Shown here piece by piece: positions 17,975 through 27,043 of a DNA stretch of 64,000 nt. The stretch comes from an uncultured Prevotellaceae bacterium. GTDB lineage: Bacteria; Bacteroidota; Bacteroidia; Bacteroidales; Bacteroidaceae. Numbering within the stretch: the first letter of the stretch is position 1; the number at the start of each line of letters is the position of its first letter. The notes below the pieces were generated by a model. That model had not been told where the DNA came from, made no database searches, and saw only the letters and a list, made by a program, of their open reading frames with translations. The translations under genes and the position numbers were made by a program. The DNA lies in the NCBI GenBank assembly GCA_900318685.1, contig ONLL01000018.1, forward strand, positions 18,206 through 82,205. Direction: 5' to 3'.

Positions 17975-20900
17975 TCAGAGTACTGCAAAGTCATCCATAA
18001 GCTGACGGAAGAGGGGGACGTGGCGGAGGAGGTCGGGACGGCCCACGACGATGGTCTGCAGGCGGGCTCGGGTGAGGGCAACATTGAGTTTGCGGTCGAT
18101 GAGGGTGCCGTCATCATCGGTGAAGGTGGTGGCGGTGAGGAAGTCGAGCTGGTAGCGGTGAGTTACGCCAAAGCTATAGATGATAATGTCACGCTGGCTG
18201 CCCTGATAACGCTCTACGGTGTCGATGCTCACCTGTCGCAGGGCCTCAACATCGTATTGCTCCAGAGCCAGACGGATGAGCGCTATCTGATGACGATAGG
18301 TGACGATGACTCCAACAGTTTTTTGAGGATTGAAGTGGTCGGCAGTAAAGTGGTGGATGCGTTGAAGAAGGTCGGCCACGAGCGTTGCCTCAGCTTGCAG
18401 AGAGTCGTTCTCGCTAGCAGAAGCCACTTTTTGGAGTGGAAAGAACAACATGCGCCGCGACTGCAGTAGCTGGTCAATACGGTTATTCGCCACCGAGCTA
18501 TAGCCCAGACTTGTCTCCTGCTGATGAGGAAGGGGTACGGCGCTGAGGGCCTCGCGCTGATAGAAATGGCTTATGGGGAAACGTGCAACCTCAGGATGCA
18601 TGCGGCCATGACTGTGGAGGATGCCCACGAACTGTGAACGACCTTGACGGTGCTCCCAGCGCAGCAGTCGCTCGAAGAGGGAGTGGCGGCAGTCGTCAAG
18701 GCCTATGTCGCACAAGCTCGGCTCGTCGACTTTCGACAACTCAGGGCTTTGCTGCACTACTGCAGGCAGTTGCTTATGGTCGCCTACTAGCACGAAGCGG
18801 TCGACGGTATCACTCGCCAGGAGTCCGATAATAGCAGGTTCGAGGATCTGCGAAGCCTCGTCGACGATGGCCAGCGAGAAGTGTTTCAGCTGGAAGATGT
18901 AAGGTTGTGCCTGAAGCGTGGATGTAGTGGCGACGATGATGGGTGTTCGCTCAATGAGCTGACGGGCTTCGTCGAGCTTTTTCGTAGTAGCCAAAGCTGT
19001 GTCGAGCAGATAGGGACGAAAACGTGGGTCGCAGGAGGCAGGACGGCCTAGGCGAAGGAAAGACCACCCCTGCCCCTCCCCGAGGGAGGAGAGATTGGAT
19101 AACATAGCGCAGATTTCGTCAACAGCTCTGTTGGTATAGGCGGTAAGGAGAATGTTACAGTTGAGTGTTGCCCTCAACGAAGCCAATTCTTCCTCGACAA
19201 TGAAACGGAGGGCCATCGATGTCTTACCAGTACCGGGCGGGCCCTGCAGGAGGAAATAGTCGCGTGCCTGCTTGATGCGCAGGAGGACATCGTCGTAGTC
19301 AGGATGGTAGGGACGCGAGAGACAGAGCGACGTGTCGGCCTCAGGCTGTCGCTGACACAGCAGCAGCGCCTTGCGACTGGGTGATGCCGTAGCAAATCGA
19401 TAGAGCGAGCGTATGGCTGATGATGTTCCCACCTCAGCTCCATCGCGCTCCACAGCCCATGTCCTGCCATCGCCTGGGCGGAAGACGCTCTCGTTCTGTT
19501 GTCCGTCGCTGAGCGCTACCACGAGGCTGTCGGTCTTGAGTTCCTGCAGCGATCCCTTATAGAGGATGCTATGGCGCACATCAGGCGTAGTGTCGTAGGC
19601 ATAGAGGCACACCATATCGCCACGCCTGAAGTTAGGGACAGTATTGAGACCATCAGGTATGCGCAGGGTAATGATATCGTATCCCACAGAAATACTCGAG
19701 CGTTCGCTTTTAACAATACTGAGTCCCAGTAATATAGATCCAGTTTCCTGACGCTCTGCAAGCGACATCTGCCAGAGGTCGGCAATGCAGCCGCCCGAGT
19801 GATGCAGACGCATCTCGCTAGACCCCAGACGCTGCGCCACCTGCTCGCGATAGACGAAGGTGAGCATCCGCTCGACATAGGAACGCTCCAGTGGCTGGAG
19901 GGCGGCGATGGACTGCTGCATAGCCTGCATGCCCGGCAGCACAAATTGATGGAAATAGCCGTCGCGCTCCACATCTTTATATATTATGTCGGCATTGAGC
20001 ATCGACAGGATGCGCCCCACCCCTTCGCGGGCCATCAGCAGCTCAGTGGCAACAATTTGATTGCGCAGACGGATGGCTTCGCGCAGCAGCGTGCGGTAGT
20101 AGTTGACGCTGAGCAACCCCTGAGCGGCAGGATAGCGCGAATAGAGCAGGCGGGTGTCCACCTGGCGGTCGCTCTTGCCGAAGTTATAGCGCAGCACGCC
20201 ATAGTAAAGCAGCAGCTGCACATAGTGGTCCTCACGCTGCAGACCATGACGGTCGTGACTTTGATACTCAATCTTCATGTTCTTGCCAGCCTTTTGCTCC
20301 ACGAGCAGGCTCATATCCTCCGTCATTAGGTCGACACGTCCCTGAAGTCCCAGCCGTTCACATACAAACGAAGGTTCGAGCAATGCTCCCTCGGGCTTCA
20401 AGAGGGCTACCGCCTGACGAATATTCTGCATCTGCGCCTCGGCTTGCAGACGAAAGGCTTCGGCTTTGAAGTCAGGGCAGCTGCAGTAGCGCAAGGCCTG
20501 CTCGCGGAACGACCGCTGCAGCACCTGGGCGGTGGTGACGTCGGGCTGGTTGATAACGGCATCGAGGGCGGCTCCCGCAAAGAGTCCCAAGAGGATGGCC
20601 TGGGTGTTGGGACGCTCTTTCAGTCTGTTGATGGTATAAAGCAGAGGATGATGTCCATAGCTGGTGAAGCAGGCCGCCAACGACGAGATGTCGATGAGGA
20701 AGTCGGGTTCGACGACCACCTGACCAGGCACGATGATGTTGTCGTCTTCGCTGAGGCTACAGTCGAGCAGGTTCAGCTGCATACCGGGCCGCAGCAGCTT
20801 CTGCAGGTAGGCAAAGTCGCGGCCCTGCTGCGTATTGCGATAGTCGATGGTGATGGGGCCGTCGTCGGTATCGGCTGTAACCAAGGCATCGCCGACTTCG

Positions 20901-21310
20901 CTGACGATGCACCGGATGTACTGTTTATCGATGTGGAGCCCAGGCTGCTGCTGGCGGCTATCGACAGGCAGGAGGCGCAGAACCTGAGCGGGCACATCCT
21001 GATGGAACACCGCCGACACAAAGCGTGCCGCAGCCATCAGGTCGTAGGGCCAGTCGTCGGCAGCAATAGTGCCGTCGCCATTAGAGTGGCGACGGGCAGT
21101 CTGCACCTCGCGTGTAAGTCGGGCAGAGAGTCCTAGCTTCTTGGAAAGAAAATCTATCTGGGAGAAAAGATTGCCGAAGGCACCGCCCTGCTGGCGGCAT
21201 CCCTCGGCAGCACTGAGCACGATGACCTCCTGCAAACGCCGCGAGGCATCAGCCGACGGGGGCTGTGATGCCAGCTCGGCGCAGATGCCGAACAGTTCAG
21301 ATGCTTCCAT
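17975..21310 (-). CDS. Dna2-like nuclease-helicase: PD-(D/E)xK nuclease fused to SF1B helicase
   Basis: An 1111-residue protein. C-terminal half: SF1 helicase of the Upf1/Dna2 group with Walker A GPPGTGKT (Lys696), LLTAYTNRAVDEI, Walker B LAIVDEASQILEP, VLVGDHKQLPAVV, VSIDTVERYQGSQRD and LNVALTRAR. N-terminal half: RecB-like nuclease signature Asp327 (GRVDLM), then Glu338-x-Lys340 (VEQKAGK), and a downstream HYVQLLLYY helix. A CSCPDF pair precedes it, possibly part of an Fe-S site as in Dna2, though four cysteines in the right pattern are not obvious. It probably processes DNA ends or flaps. A GC-rich repeat forms an insert NLSSLGEGQGW between motifs Ia and II. Overlaps the Tdh gene by 14 bp. 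Confidence 0.85.
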   Translation of the reverse strand: MEASELFGICAELASQPPSADASRRLQEVIVLSAAEGCRQQGGAFGNLFSQIDFLSKKLGLSARLTREVQTARRHSNGDGTIAADDWPYDLMAAARFVSAVFHQDVPAQVLRLLPVDSRQQQPGLHIDKQYIRCIVSEVGDALVTADTDDGPITIDYRNTQQGRDFAYLQKLLRPGMQLNLLDCSLSEDDNIIVPGQVVVEPDFLIDISSLAACFTSYGHHPLLYTINRLKERPNTQAILLGLFAGAALDAVINQPDVTTAQVLQRSFREQALRYCSCPDFKAEAFRLQAEAQMQNIRQAVALLKPEGALLEPSFVCERLGLQGRVDLMTEDMSLLVEQKAGKNMKIEYQSHDRHGLQREDHYVQLLLYYGVLRYNFGKSDRQVDTRLLYSRYPAAQGLLSVNYYRTLLREAIRLRNQIVATELLMAREGVGRILSMLNADIIYKDVERDGYFHQFVLPGMQAMQQSIAALQPLERSYVERMLTFVYREQVAQRLGSSEMRLHHSGGCIADLWQMSLAERQETGSILLGLSIVKSERSSISVGYDIITLRIPDGLNTVPNFRRGDMVCLYAYDTTPDVRHSILYKGSLQELKTDSLVVALSDGQQNESVFRPGDGRTWAVERDGAEVGTSSAIRSLYRFATASPSRKALLLCQRQPEADTSLCLSRPYHPDYDDVLLRIKQARDYFLLQGPPGTGKTSMALRFIVEEELASLRATLNCNILLTAYTNRAVDEICAMLSNLSSLGEGQGWSFLRLGRPASCDPRFRPYLLDTALATTKKLDEARQLIERTPIIVATTSTLQAQPYIFQLKHFSLAIVDEASQILEPAIIGLLASDTVDRFVLVGDHKQLPAVVQQSPELSKVDEPSLCDIGLDDCRHSLFERLLRWEHRQGRSQFVGILHSHGRMHPEVARFPISHFYQREALSAVPLPHQQETSLGYSSVANNRIDQLLQSRRMLFFPLQKVASASENDSLQAEATLVADLLQRIHHFTADHFNPQKTVGVIVTYRHQIALIRLALEQYDVEALRQVSIDTVERYQGSQRDIIIYSFGVTHRYQLDFLTATTFTDDDGTLIDRKLNVALTRARLQTIVVGRPDLLRHVPLFRQLMDDFAVL
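19064..19093. repeat. GC-rich hairpin repeat inside the helicase gene
   Basis: On the minus strand the string CTCCCTCGGGGAGGGGCAGG and its flanks match the intergenic hairpin repeat at 39863-39890 (CCCCTCGGGAGGGGAAGG on the same strand). It is in frame in the helicase and adds about 11 Gly/Ser-rich residues. Confidence 0.65.
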
Positions 21311-22265
21311 TCCTCTGGAATCGCTCGCTGAGCTTGTCGATCATGTCGGCAGTCATCTGCGTCAGACCATATTCATGGTTCCAGTCCCACTCACGGCGGG
21401 CGCAGCTGTCGTCCATCATGTCGGGCCAGGAGTCGGCTATCGACTGCTTCAGCGGGTCGATGTCGTAGTCCATCTCAAATTCAGGCTTCAGCTTGCGGAT
21501 AGCATGATAGATCATATCGGGATCGAAACTCATAGCAGCCACATTGAAGCCATTGTGATGGATGAGACGCGTGGGGTCGGCCTCCATCAGCTCGATAGCG
21601 GCACGCAGGGCATCGGGCATATACATCATATCCATGCGTGTGCCGGCCTTGATGGGGCAAGTGAACTTTTCACCACGCACAGCATAGTAATAGATGTCGA
21701 CGGCATAGTCGGTGGTGCCTCCACCCGGAGGTGTCACATAGCTGATGATGCCAGGAAAACGAACAGAGCGGGTGTCGACACCATACTTATGGTGATACCA
21801 GTCGCTGAGCAACTCGGTGGTCACCTTCGACACGCCATAGATGGTGCGAGGGCGCTGGATGGTGTCCTGAGGAGTCATATCGTGAGGGGTCTCCAGCCCG
21901 AAGGAACCTATCGAACTAGGCGTGAAAACGGCACAATGCTGCTCGCGCGCTACCTCGAGAATATTCCACAAGCCATCAATACCCACGCGCCAGGCAAGGC
22001 GGGGCTTCGACTCAGCCACCACCGACAGCAGAGCTGCGAGGTTGTAGATGGCGTCGATGTGGTATTTCCTCACCACCTCGCTGATGGCCTCACCGTCAGT
22101 GACGTCGGCCAGCTCCTTAGGCCCGCTCTCAGCCAGTGCTCCCTTAGGTTCAGCACCAGCAATATATCCCGCCACCACATGCTCGTTGCCGTAGCGTTTT
22201 CTCAGTTCCATCGTCAGCTCGGAACCTATCTGCCCCGTTGAGCCAATCACCAGAATATTCTTCAT
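21297..22265 (-). CDS. NAD-dependent L-threonine 3-dehydrogenase, SDR/epimerase type
   Basis: A 322-residue extended short-chain dehydrogenase. NAD-binding GSTGQIGSEL at residue 8, NLAALLSVVAE, TPSSIGSFG, the catalytic YGVSK (Tyr/Lys), and RFPGIISYVTPPGGGTTDYAV, which is diagnostic for the SDR-type threonine dehydrogenase rather than for sugar epimerases. It oxidises L-threonine to 2-amino-3-oxobutyrate. Its 3' end overlaps the start of the Dna2-like gene by 14 bp, so translation is probably coupled. TATCTTTG box at 22293-22300. Confidence 0.9.
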   Translation of the reverse strand: MKNILVIGSTGQIGSELTMELRKRYGNEHVVAGYIAGAEPKGALAESGPKELADVTDGEAISEVVRKYHIDAIYNLAALLSVVAESKPRLAWRVGIDGLWNILEVAREQHCAVFTPSSIGSFGLETPHDMTPQDTIQRPRTIYGVSKVTTELLSDWYHHKYGVDTRSVRFPGIISYVTPPGGGTTDYAVDIYYYAVRGEKFTCPIKAGTRMDMMYMPDALRAAIELMEADPTRLIHHNGFNVAAMSFDPDMIYHAIRKLKPEFEMDYDIDPLKQSIADSWPDMMDDSCARREWDWNHEYGLTQMTADMIDKLSERFQRNGSI

Positions 22266-22292
22266 CTTACATTGGATTTAAGAAACAACGTG

Positions 22293-22351
22293 CAAAGATA
22301 CAAAAAAGTTTTGTTGTTTTGTCATTATTCCGAATTTTTTTTGTAATTTTG
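22293..22351. promoter_or_regulatory. Divergent -7 boxes between threonine dehydrogenase and the C10 protease
   Basis: TATCTTTG on the minus strand at 22293-22300 faces the dehydrogenase; TAATTTTG at 22344-22351 on the plus strand, with TTTG at 22318-22321 (22-bp spacer), faces the protease. Confidence 0.6.
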
Positions 22352-22392
22352 CACGGTTTTTCAATAAAGGCATACACTTAACAACCTCAAAG

Positions 22393-24600
22393 ATGAGAAA
22401 ATACATTGTAATACTGACCATCCTGCTGCTCTCCTCGACGGCAGTAATGGCAGCACCACGCACCACTACGCAGATGCAGGCTGCTGCCCTGCAAGCCATC
22501 AACAAGCATCGCGCCTCCAGGCACCTGGCACCACGCAACGAGCCGCTGAAGGTGCTTCGCAGCAGCGCTCAGCTACAAGTCATCGGCTATGAGTCGGGAG
22601 GCTTTGCCGTCGTCGCCGTCGACGATCTGCTACCCGCCGTGATGGGTGTCTCGACGGCCCGCCATTCCAACGGCAGCAATCCTAACTTCGAATGGTGGCT
22701 GCAGGCTACCGAAGCTGCTGCCGCCAGCATCGCCAGCGGCCAGGCTCCGATGCAGGTCACTATGCCCGACCCCGCCCTCTATCCAGAGGAAGTACAACCA
22801 CTAGTCACCACCAAGTGGTATCAGGAAAAGCCCTACAACAATATGTGCCCGGCATTTAATGCCTCCGCCAACTGTCTCACAGGCTGCGTAGCTACAGCGA
22901 TGGCACAAATTCTCAACTACCACAAGTCGCCGGAGCACGGTTTCGGCCATCGCACCATCTACTACCCTCACGCCAACACCTCGGGCCAGCCCGTCACCGC
23001 CGACTTCGAGGAAGACTATTACGACTGGGGTAATATGCTCGACATATACAAAGAAGGAGAGTATAACGAAGAGCAGGCCAATGCCGTAGCACTGCTCATG
23101 CGCGACTGCGGCGTAGCTGCTGATATGGAGTATGGTGGTCCCAATGAGGGCAGCGGAGCCTATTCGCAGAATGCCGCGTATGGACTGCGCAAGTACTTCG
23201 GCTTCGAGGATGCCCAGATGCTGTCGCGCATCAGTTATAGCGAGTCAGACTGGATGAACATCATCTATCATGAGCTCTCAGAGAACGGCCCTGTCTATTA
23301 CGGAGGCGCCGATATATTTATGGGAGGACATGCGTTCCTCTTCGACGGATATAATGCCGAAGGCCAGGTTTCGGTCAACTGGGGATGGGCAGGCGACGAC
23401 GACGGTTACTTCTACGTCAGTCAGCTCAACCCTACGCCCTATAACTTTTCCTTCGGACAGGATATGATTGTGGGCATCAAGAGCGCCAATCACAAGATGT
23501 TTCGCTCGGAAGAAGTGAAGGTCACCACTGGCGGACAGCTGAAGGAAATGCTTGAGGACGACAGCGACGACCGCGCTATCGCCTCGCTAACCATCGAAGG
23601 CCCGCTCAATATGGACGACCTTCTCTATCTGCGACACCTATCAGGATGGAATGCCGAAGGCGAGCCTACCGAGGGAGTCCTTCGCCAGCTTGACCTGACG
23701 AAGGCCAGGCTCGAAGGCAACAGCCTGCCCGACAGCATCTTCAAGGACTGTGCCACATTGCGACGAGTACGTCTGCCCGAGACCATAGCCACCATCGGTG
23801 CGAAGGCCTTTATGGGATGTACGGCGCTCGCCGAACTGCGCCTCACCTGCAAGACGGTGCCAAGACTGACGGCTAACGACGCATTCGAAGGGCTGCCCTT
23901 CGGCAAGTCGAAGCTCTACGTCTTGAAGGGTCTGAAGCAGACTTACGCCCATACCGAGCCCTGGAGCGCTTTCGGATCGAACAACATCTTTGAGATAGGC
24001 ACCAGCCTGAAGGTGCGCAACACAGTAAGGAATTACGGCGAAGAGAATCCCGAGTTCAAGTTCACTGTCAACGGCAGCGACCGCGTGATCGGCTCGCCCT
24101 TCCTCACTTGTGAAGCTACACCTACTTCGCCGGCAGGCCGCTATCCCATTCACATCAGTGCCGGCACGATGACCAATGCCGAGGCTTTCAACTTCATCGA
24201 CGGCTACCTCATCGTGCAGAAGATTGATGCCAAGGCTTTTGTAGAGACTGCCGAGCGATTTGAGGGCGAGGAGAACCCCACGTTCACCCTCCGCTACGAA
24301 GGACTCATCAAGAAAGAGAAGACACCCGCATGGATAGAAGGTCCTGTCTTCGTCACCTCAGCCACGCCCTTGTCGCGTCCCGGTGAGTATACCGTCTATG
24401 TGGAGAGCGGCGAGGCCGAGAGCTACAACATGGTGTTCCTTCCCGGCAAGCTCATCGTCAAGGAGAATCCCATCCCCAACGGCATCAGCGAAGTGAACAC
24501 CAACAGCGACACTCCAGCATTCAACCTGCAGGGCCAGCGCATCAGCCAGCCCACAAAGGGTATCTACATCAAGGACGGCAAGAAAGTCAGCATCCGATAA
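22393..24600 (+). CDS. Secreted C10-family cysteine peptidase with LRR and MBG-like domains
   Basis: A 735-residue protein. Signal peptide (ILTILLLSSTAVMA), propeptide (about 20-125, ALQAINKHRA, FAVVAVDDLLPAVMGVS), C10/streptopain catalytic domain with Cys165 in TGCVATAMAQILNYH and His313 in GGHAFLFDGY followed by VNWGWAGDDDGYF. Then a short BspA-like LRR stretch (DCATLRRVRLPETIATIGAKAF), two MBG-like sandwiches (NYGEENPEFKFTVNG, FEGEENPTFTLRYEG), and the C-terminal tail FNLQGQRISQP, KGIYIKDGKKVSIR. It should be an exported, possibly cell-surface protease. Known relatives: SpeB, interpain of Prevotella. The multi-domain C-terminus is longer than in interpain as I recall it. Confidence 0.93.
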   Translation: MRKYIVILTILLLSSTAVMAAPRTTTQMQAAALQAINKHRASRHLAPRNEPLKVLRSSAQLQVIGYESGGFAVVAVDDLLPAVMGVSTARHSNGSNPNFEWWLQATEAAAASIASGQAPMQVTMPDPALYPEEVQPLVTTKWYQEKPYNNMCPAFNASANCLTGCVATAMAQILNYHKSPEHGFGHRTIYYPHANTSGQPVTADFEEDYYDWGNMLDIYKEGEYNEEQANAVALLMRDCGVAADMEYGGPNEGSGAYSQNAAYGLRKYFGFEDAQMLSRISYSESDWMNIIYHELSENGPVYYGGADIFMGGHAFLFDGYNAEGQVSVNWGWAGDDDGYFYVSQLNPTPYNFSFGQDMIVGIKSANHKMFRSEEVKVTTGGQLKEMLEDDSDDRAIASLTIEGPLNMDDLLYLRHLSGWNAEGEPTEGVLRQLDLTKARLEGNSLPDSIFKDCATLRRVRLPETIATIGAKAFMGCTALAELRLTCKTVPRLTANDAFEGLPFGKSKLYVLKGLKQTYAHTEPWSAFGSNNIFEIGTSLKVRNTVRNYGEENPEFKFTVNGSDRVIGSPFLTCEATPTSPAGRYPIHISAGTMTNAEAFNFIDGYLIVQKIDAKAFVETAERFEGEENPTFTLRYEGLIKKEKTPAWIEGPVFVTSATPLSRPGEYTVYVESGEAESYNMVFLPGKLIVKENPIPNGISEVNTNSDTPAFNLQGQRISQPTKGIYIKDGKKVSIR

Positions 24601-24616
24601 GAATGGTGACAGCACT

Positions 24617-24648
24617 AAAAAGGCAAGGGAGTCAATTGACTCCCTTGC
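24617..24648 (-). terminator. Intrinsic terminator overlapping the end of the acyl-CoA synthetase gene
   Basis: A perfect 26-bp palindrome (11-bp stem GCAAGGGAGTC, AATT loop, 24623-24648). On the minus strand it includes the last codons and the TGA of the synthetase and is followed by CCTTTTTAG, a T-run. On the plus strand it stands 22 bp after the protease stop and may help there too. Confidence 0.85.
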
Positions 24649-26296
24649 TGTCTTTCTTGCGTATTTCAACGCGGCGAATCTTGCCGCTGATTGTCTTGGG
24701 CAGTTCGTCGACGAACTCCACTATACGGGGGTATTTATAGGGGGCTGTCACACGCTTGACATGTTGCTGGAGCTCCTTTACGAGCTCGTCGCCAGCCTTA
24801 TCCTTCCACTCCTTGCCCAGGACGACGGTAGCCTTCACTACCATACCTCGCACATCATCGGGCACTCCGGTGATGGCACATTCGACGACGGCAGGATGGG
24901 TCATCAGCGCCGACTCCACCTCGAAGGGGCCGATGCGATAGCCTGACGACTTGATGACATCGTCGATGCGTCCCTCAAACCAATAGTAGCCGTCCTCATC
25001 GCGCCAGGCCATGTCACCAGTATGGTATAGACCGTCGTGCCAAGCCTCGCGGGTGAGTTCCTCGTCGCGGTAGTACTCCTTGAACAGGCCGATTGGCTTT
25101 TTCTCACCCACACGAACCACAATCTCGCCCTTCTCGCCATCCTCGCAGGGGGTACCGTCGGCCTTGATGAGGTCTATCTCGTACTGGGCGTTGGGTATGC
25201 CCATAGAGCCGGGCTTGGGAGTCATCCAGGGGAAGGTGCCCAGGGTCATCGTGGTCTCGGTCTGTCCGAAGCCTTCCATCATGCGGATACCGGTCTTCTC
25301 GAAGAACTTATCGAAGACGGCTGGGTTGAGGGCCTCGCCGGCAGTGGTGCAGTATTCGAGACTGCTGAGGTCGTACCTGGACAGGTCCTCGCGAATCATG
25401 AAACGATAGATGGTAGGCGGGGCGCAGAACGAGGTGACACGGTATTTCTCCATCTGGCGCAGCAGCGTATCGGCATTGAACTTCTCATGGTCGAAGACAA
25501 ACACGGTAGCTCCGGCAAACCACTGTCCATAGAACTTGCCCCAGACGGCCTTACCCCACCCTGTGTCGGCCACAGTGAGATGGAGCGAGCCTTCGTGCAA
25601 GTTATGCCAAAAGACGCCCGTCGTGAGATGACCCATCGCATAAAGAAAGTCGTGAGCCACCATCTTGGGTTCGCCGCTGGTGCCGCTGGTGAAGTACATC
25701 AGCATGGTGTCGTCGTTGGTGTTCACATGAGCAGGACGTACGAAGGCTGGTGCCTGTCCTATCTCCTGCTGGTAGTCGTGAAATCCCTCAGGAACATGGT
25801 CACCGATAGCGATGTAGCAGCTGACGGTGGGACTCTCGTCGCGAGCCAGAAGCACCTGACTGGTGACATAGGCATCATCCACACAGATGATGGCCTTCAC
25901 CGAGGCACGCGTGTTGCGATAGACGATGTCTTTCTTCGTAAGCATGTGGGTAGCGGGAATGACGACAGCGCCCAGCTTATGGAGGGCAAGCATCACCACC
26001 CACCACTCATAGCGTCGCTTGAGGATGAGCATCACGGGGTCGCCCTTGCCGATGCCCTGTGTCTGCAGATAAGAGGCAGCCTGGTCGGTCTGCTCCTTCA
26101 GTTGGGCAAAGGTGGTGCGAATCTCAGCCCCTTGGTCGTTCGTCCAAAGCAGGGCGAGACCGTCGGGGTTCTCTTTAGCCCAGACGTCCATCACGTCATA
26201 GGCAAAGTTGAAGTTCTCAGGGATGATGAACTCCAGGTTGTTGTTGTAATCCTCTACAGACGTGAAACTTGTCTGCTTTAAAAATCTTTCTACCAT
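24632..26296 (-). CDS. AMP-forming acyl-CoA synthetase (acetyl-/medium-chain type)
   Basis: A 554-residue ANL-superfamily enzyme. P-loop MYFTSGTSGEPKMVAHD, GWGKAVWGKFYGQW, GFGQTETTMTLGT, YHTGDMAWRDEDGYYWFEGRIDDVIKSSGYRIGPFEVESAL and the acylating-site PKTISGKIRRVEIR. It activates a carboxylic acid to acyl-AMP and then acyl-CoA in the cytoplasm. The sequence is closer to the Acs/ACSM group than to long-chain FadD. It lies 10 bp after an XRE-cupin regulator gene and they form an operon, a pairing I recall from other Bacteroidales. Acid substrate not determined. Confidence 0.9.
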   Translation of the reverse strand: MVERFLKQTSFTSVEDYNNNLEFIIPENFNFAYDVMDVWAKENPDGLALLWTNDQGAEIRTTFAQLKEQTDQAASYLQTQGIGKGDPVMLILKRRYEWWVVMLALHKLGAVVIPATHMLTKKDIVYRNTRASVKAIICVDDAYVTSQVLLARDESPTVSCYIAIGDHVPEGFHDYQQEIGQAPAFVRPAHVNTNDDTMLMYFTSGTSGEPKMVAHDFLYAMGHLTTGVFWHNLHEGSLHLTVADTGWGKAVWGKFYGQWFAGATVFVFDHEKFNADTLLRQMEKYRVTSFCAPPTIYRFMIREDLSRYDLSSLEYCTTAGEALNPAVFDKFFEKTGIRMMEGFGQTETTMTLGTFPWMTPKPGSMGIPNAQYEIDLIKADGTPCEDGEKGEIVVRVGEKKPIGLFKEYYRDEELTREAWHDGLYHTGDMAWRDEDGYYWFEGRIDDVIKSSGYRIGPFEVESALMTHPAVVECAITGVPDDVRGMVVKATVVLGKEWKDKAGDELVKELQQHVKRVTAPYKYPRIVEFVDELPKTISGKIRRVEIRKKDSKGVN

Positions 26297-26306
26297 ATAG
26301 CCTAGT

Positions 26307-26864
26307 TTATCCTACTGTAAATGCCAAGAACTTGACTGCCTTGTCGCCGATGGCCAGCATGCCGTGAGGCTTCGTCGAGTCGAAATAGATGCTGTCGCCC
26401 TCCTCCAGCACGATGGTCTTACCACCAATGTAGAGCTCCATCTTGCCCTCGAGCACCAGGTTGAACTCCTGGCCGGCATGCGAGTTCTTATAGACGGTGT
26501 GAGCACCGGGCTTGGGTTCGACGGTGACGATGAACACGTCGGCCTTATGGTTGACAAAGCCACCCACAAGACTCTGGTACTTATAGGCCTTCGTACGCTC
26601 GATACTCATGCCCTGACCTTTGCGCACCACGAAGTAGCTCTTCATGTGGGGCGACTCGGCGAAGATGAGTTCCTCTGTCGAAACACCGTACTTGTGGGCA
26701 ATCTTCATCAGGTTCGAGATGGTGATGTCCAGCTCGCCCGCCTCTATCTTCTCATACTTCTCCACGCTGATGCCGATGGTCTCAGCAACCTCCTCAGCCG
26801 TTAAGTCGAGCACATCACGCAGTCCGCGCAGCCGCTCGCCAATCTGCTTTAATTGATCTTCCAT
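26307..26864 (-). CDS. XRE-family transcriptional regulator with C-terminal cupin
   Basis: A 185-residue protein: HTH_3 domain (residues 8-62, GERLRGLRDVLDLTAEEVAETIGISVEKYEKIE) and a cupin_2 domain (about 110-180, PGAHTVYKNSHAGQEFNLVLEGKMEL, EGDSIYFDSTKPHGM). Such proteins bind DNA and sense a small ligand through the cupin. Because it is the first gene of a two-gene operon with the acyl-CoA synthetase it probably controls that gene and itself. Start chosen at MEDQLKQ (26864); the upstream extension MPPQTKGHY has no support. Confidence 0.92.
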   Translation of the reverse strand: MEDQLKQIGERLRGLRDVLDLTAEEVAETIGISVEKYEKIEAGELDITISNLMKIAHKYGVSTEELIFAESPHMKSYFVVRKGQGMSIERTKAYKYQSLVGGFVNHKADVFIVTVEPKPGAHTVYKNSHAGQEFNLVLEGKMELYIGGKTIVLEEGDSIYFDSTKPHGMLAIGDKAVKFLAFTVG

Positions 26865-26888
26865 ATAATGTCCTTTAGTTTGCGGGGG

Positions 26889-26919
26889 CAAAATTACGAA
26901 GAATCACCGACATAAACAA
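26889..26919 (-). promoter_or_regulatory. Promoter of the XRE-cupin / acyl-CoA synthetase operon
   Basis: On the minus strand TTG (26917-26919), 20-bp spacer, TAATTTTG (26889-26896), 25 bp before the start. Confidence 0.7.
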
Positions 26920-27043
26920 GCTTATTGGAAAGATTTTGTGCAAAAAACGCAGCGAATGGCGCAAAAAAGAGGTTAAATCTTCGATGATGCTCGTCTCTTT
27001 GCAAATAATTTTGTACTTTTGCGTGCTTTCCGAGATTGGCGTT

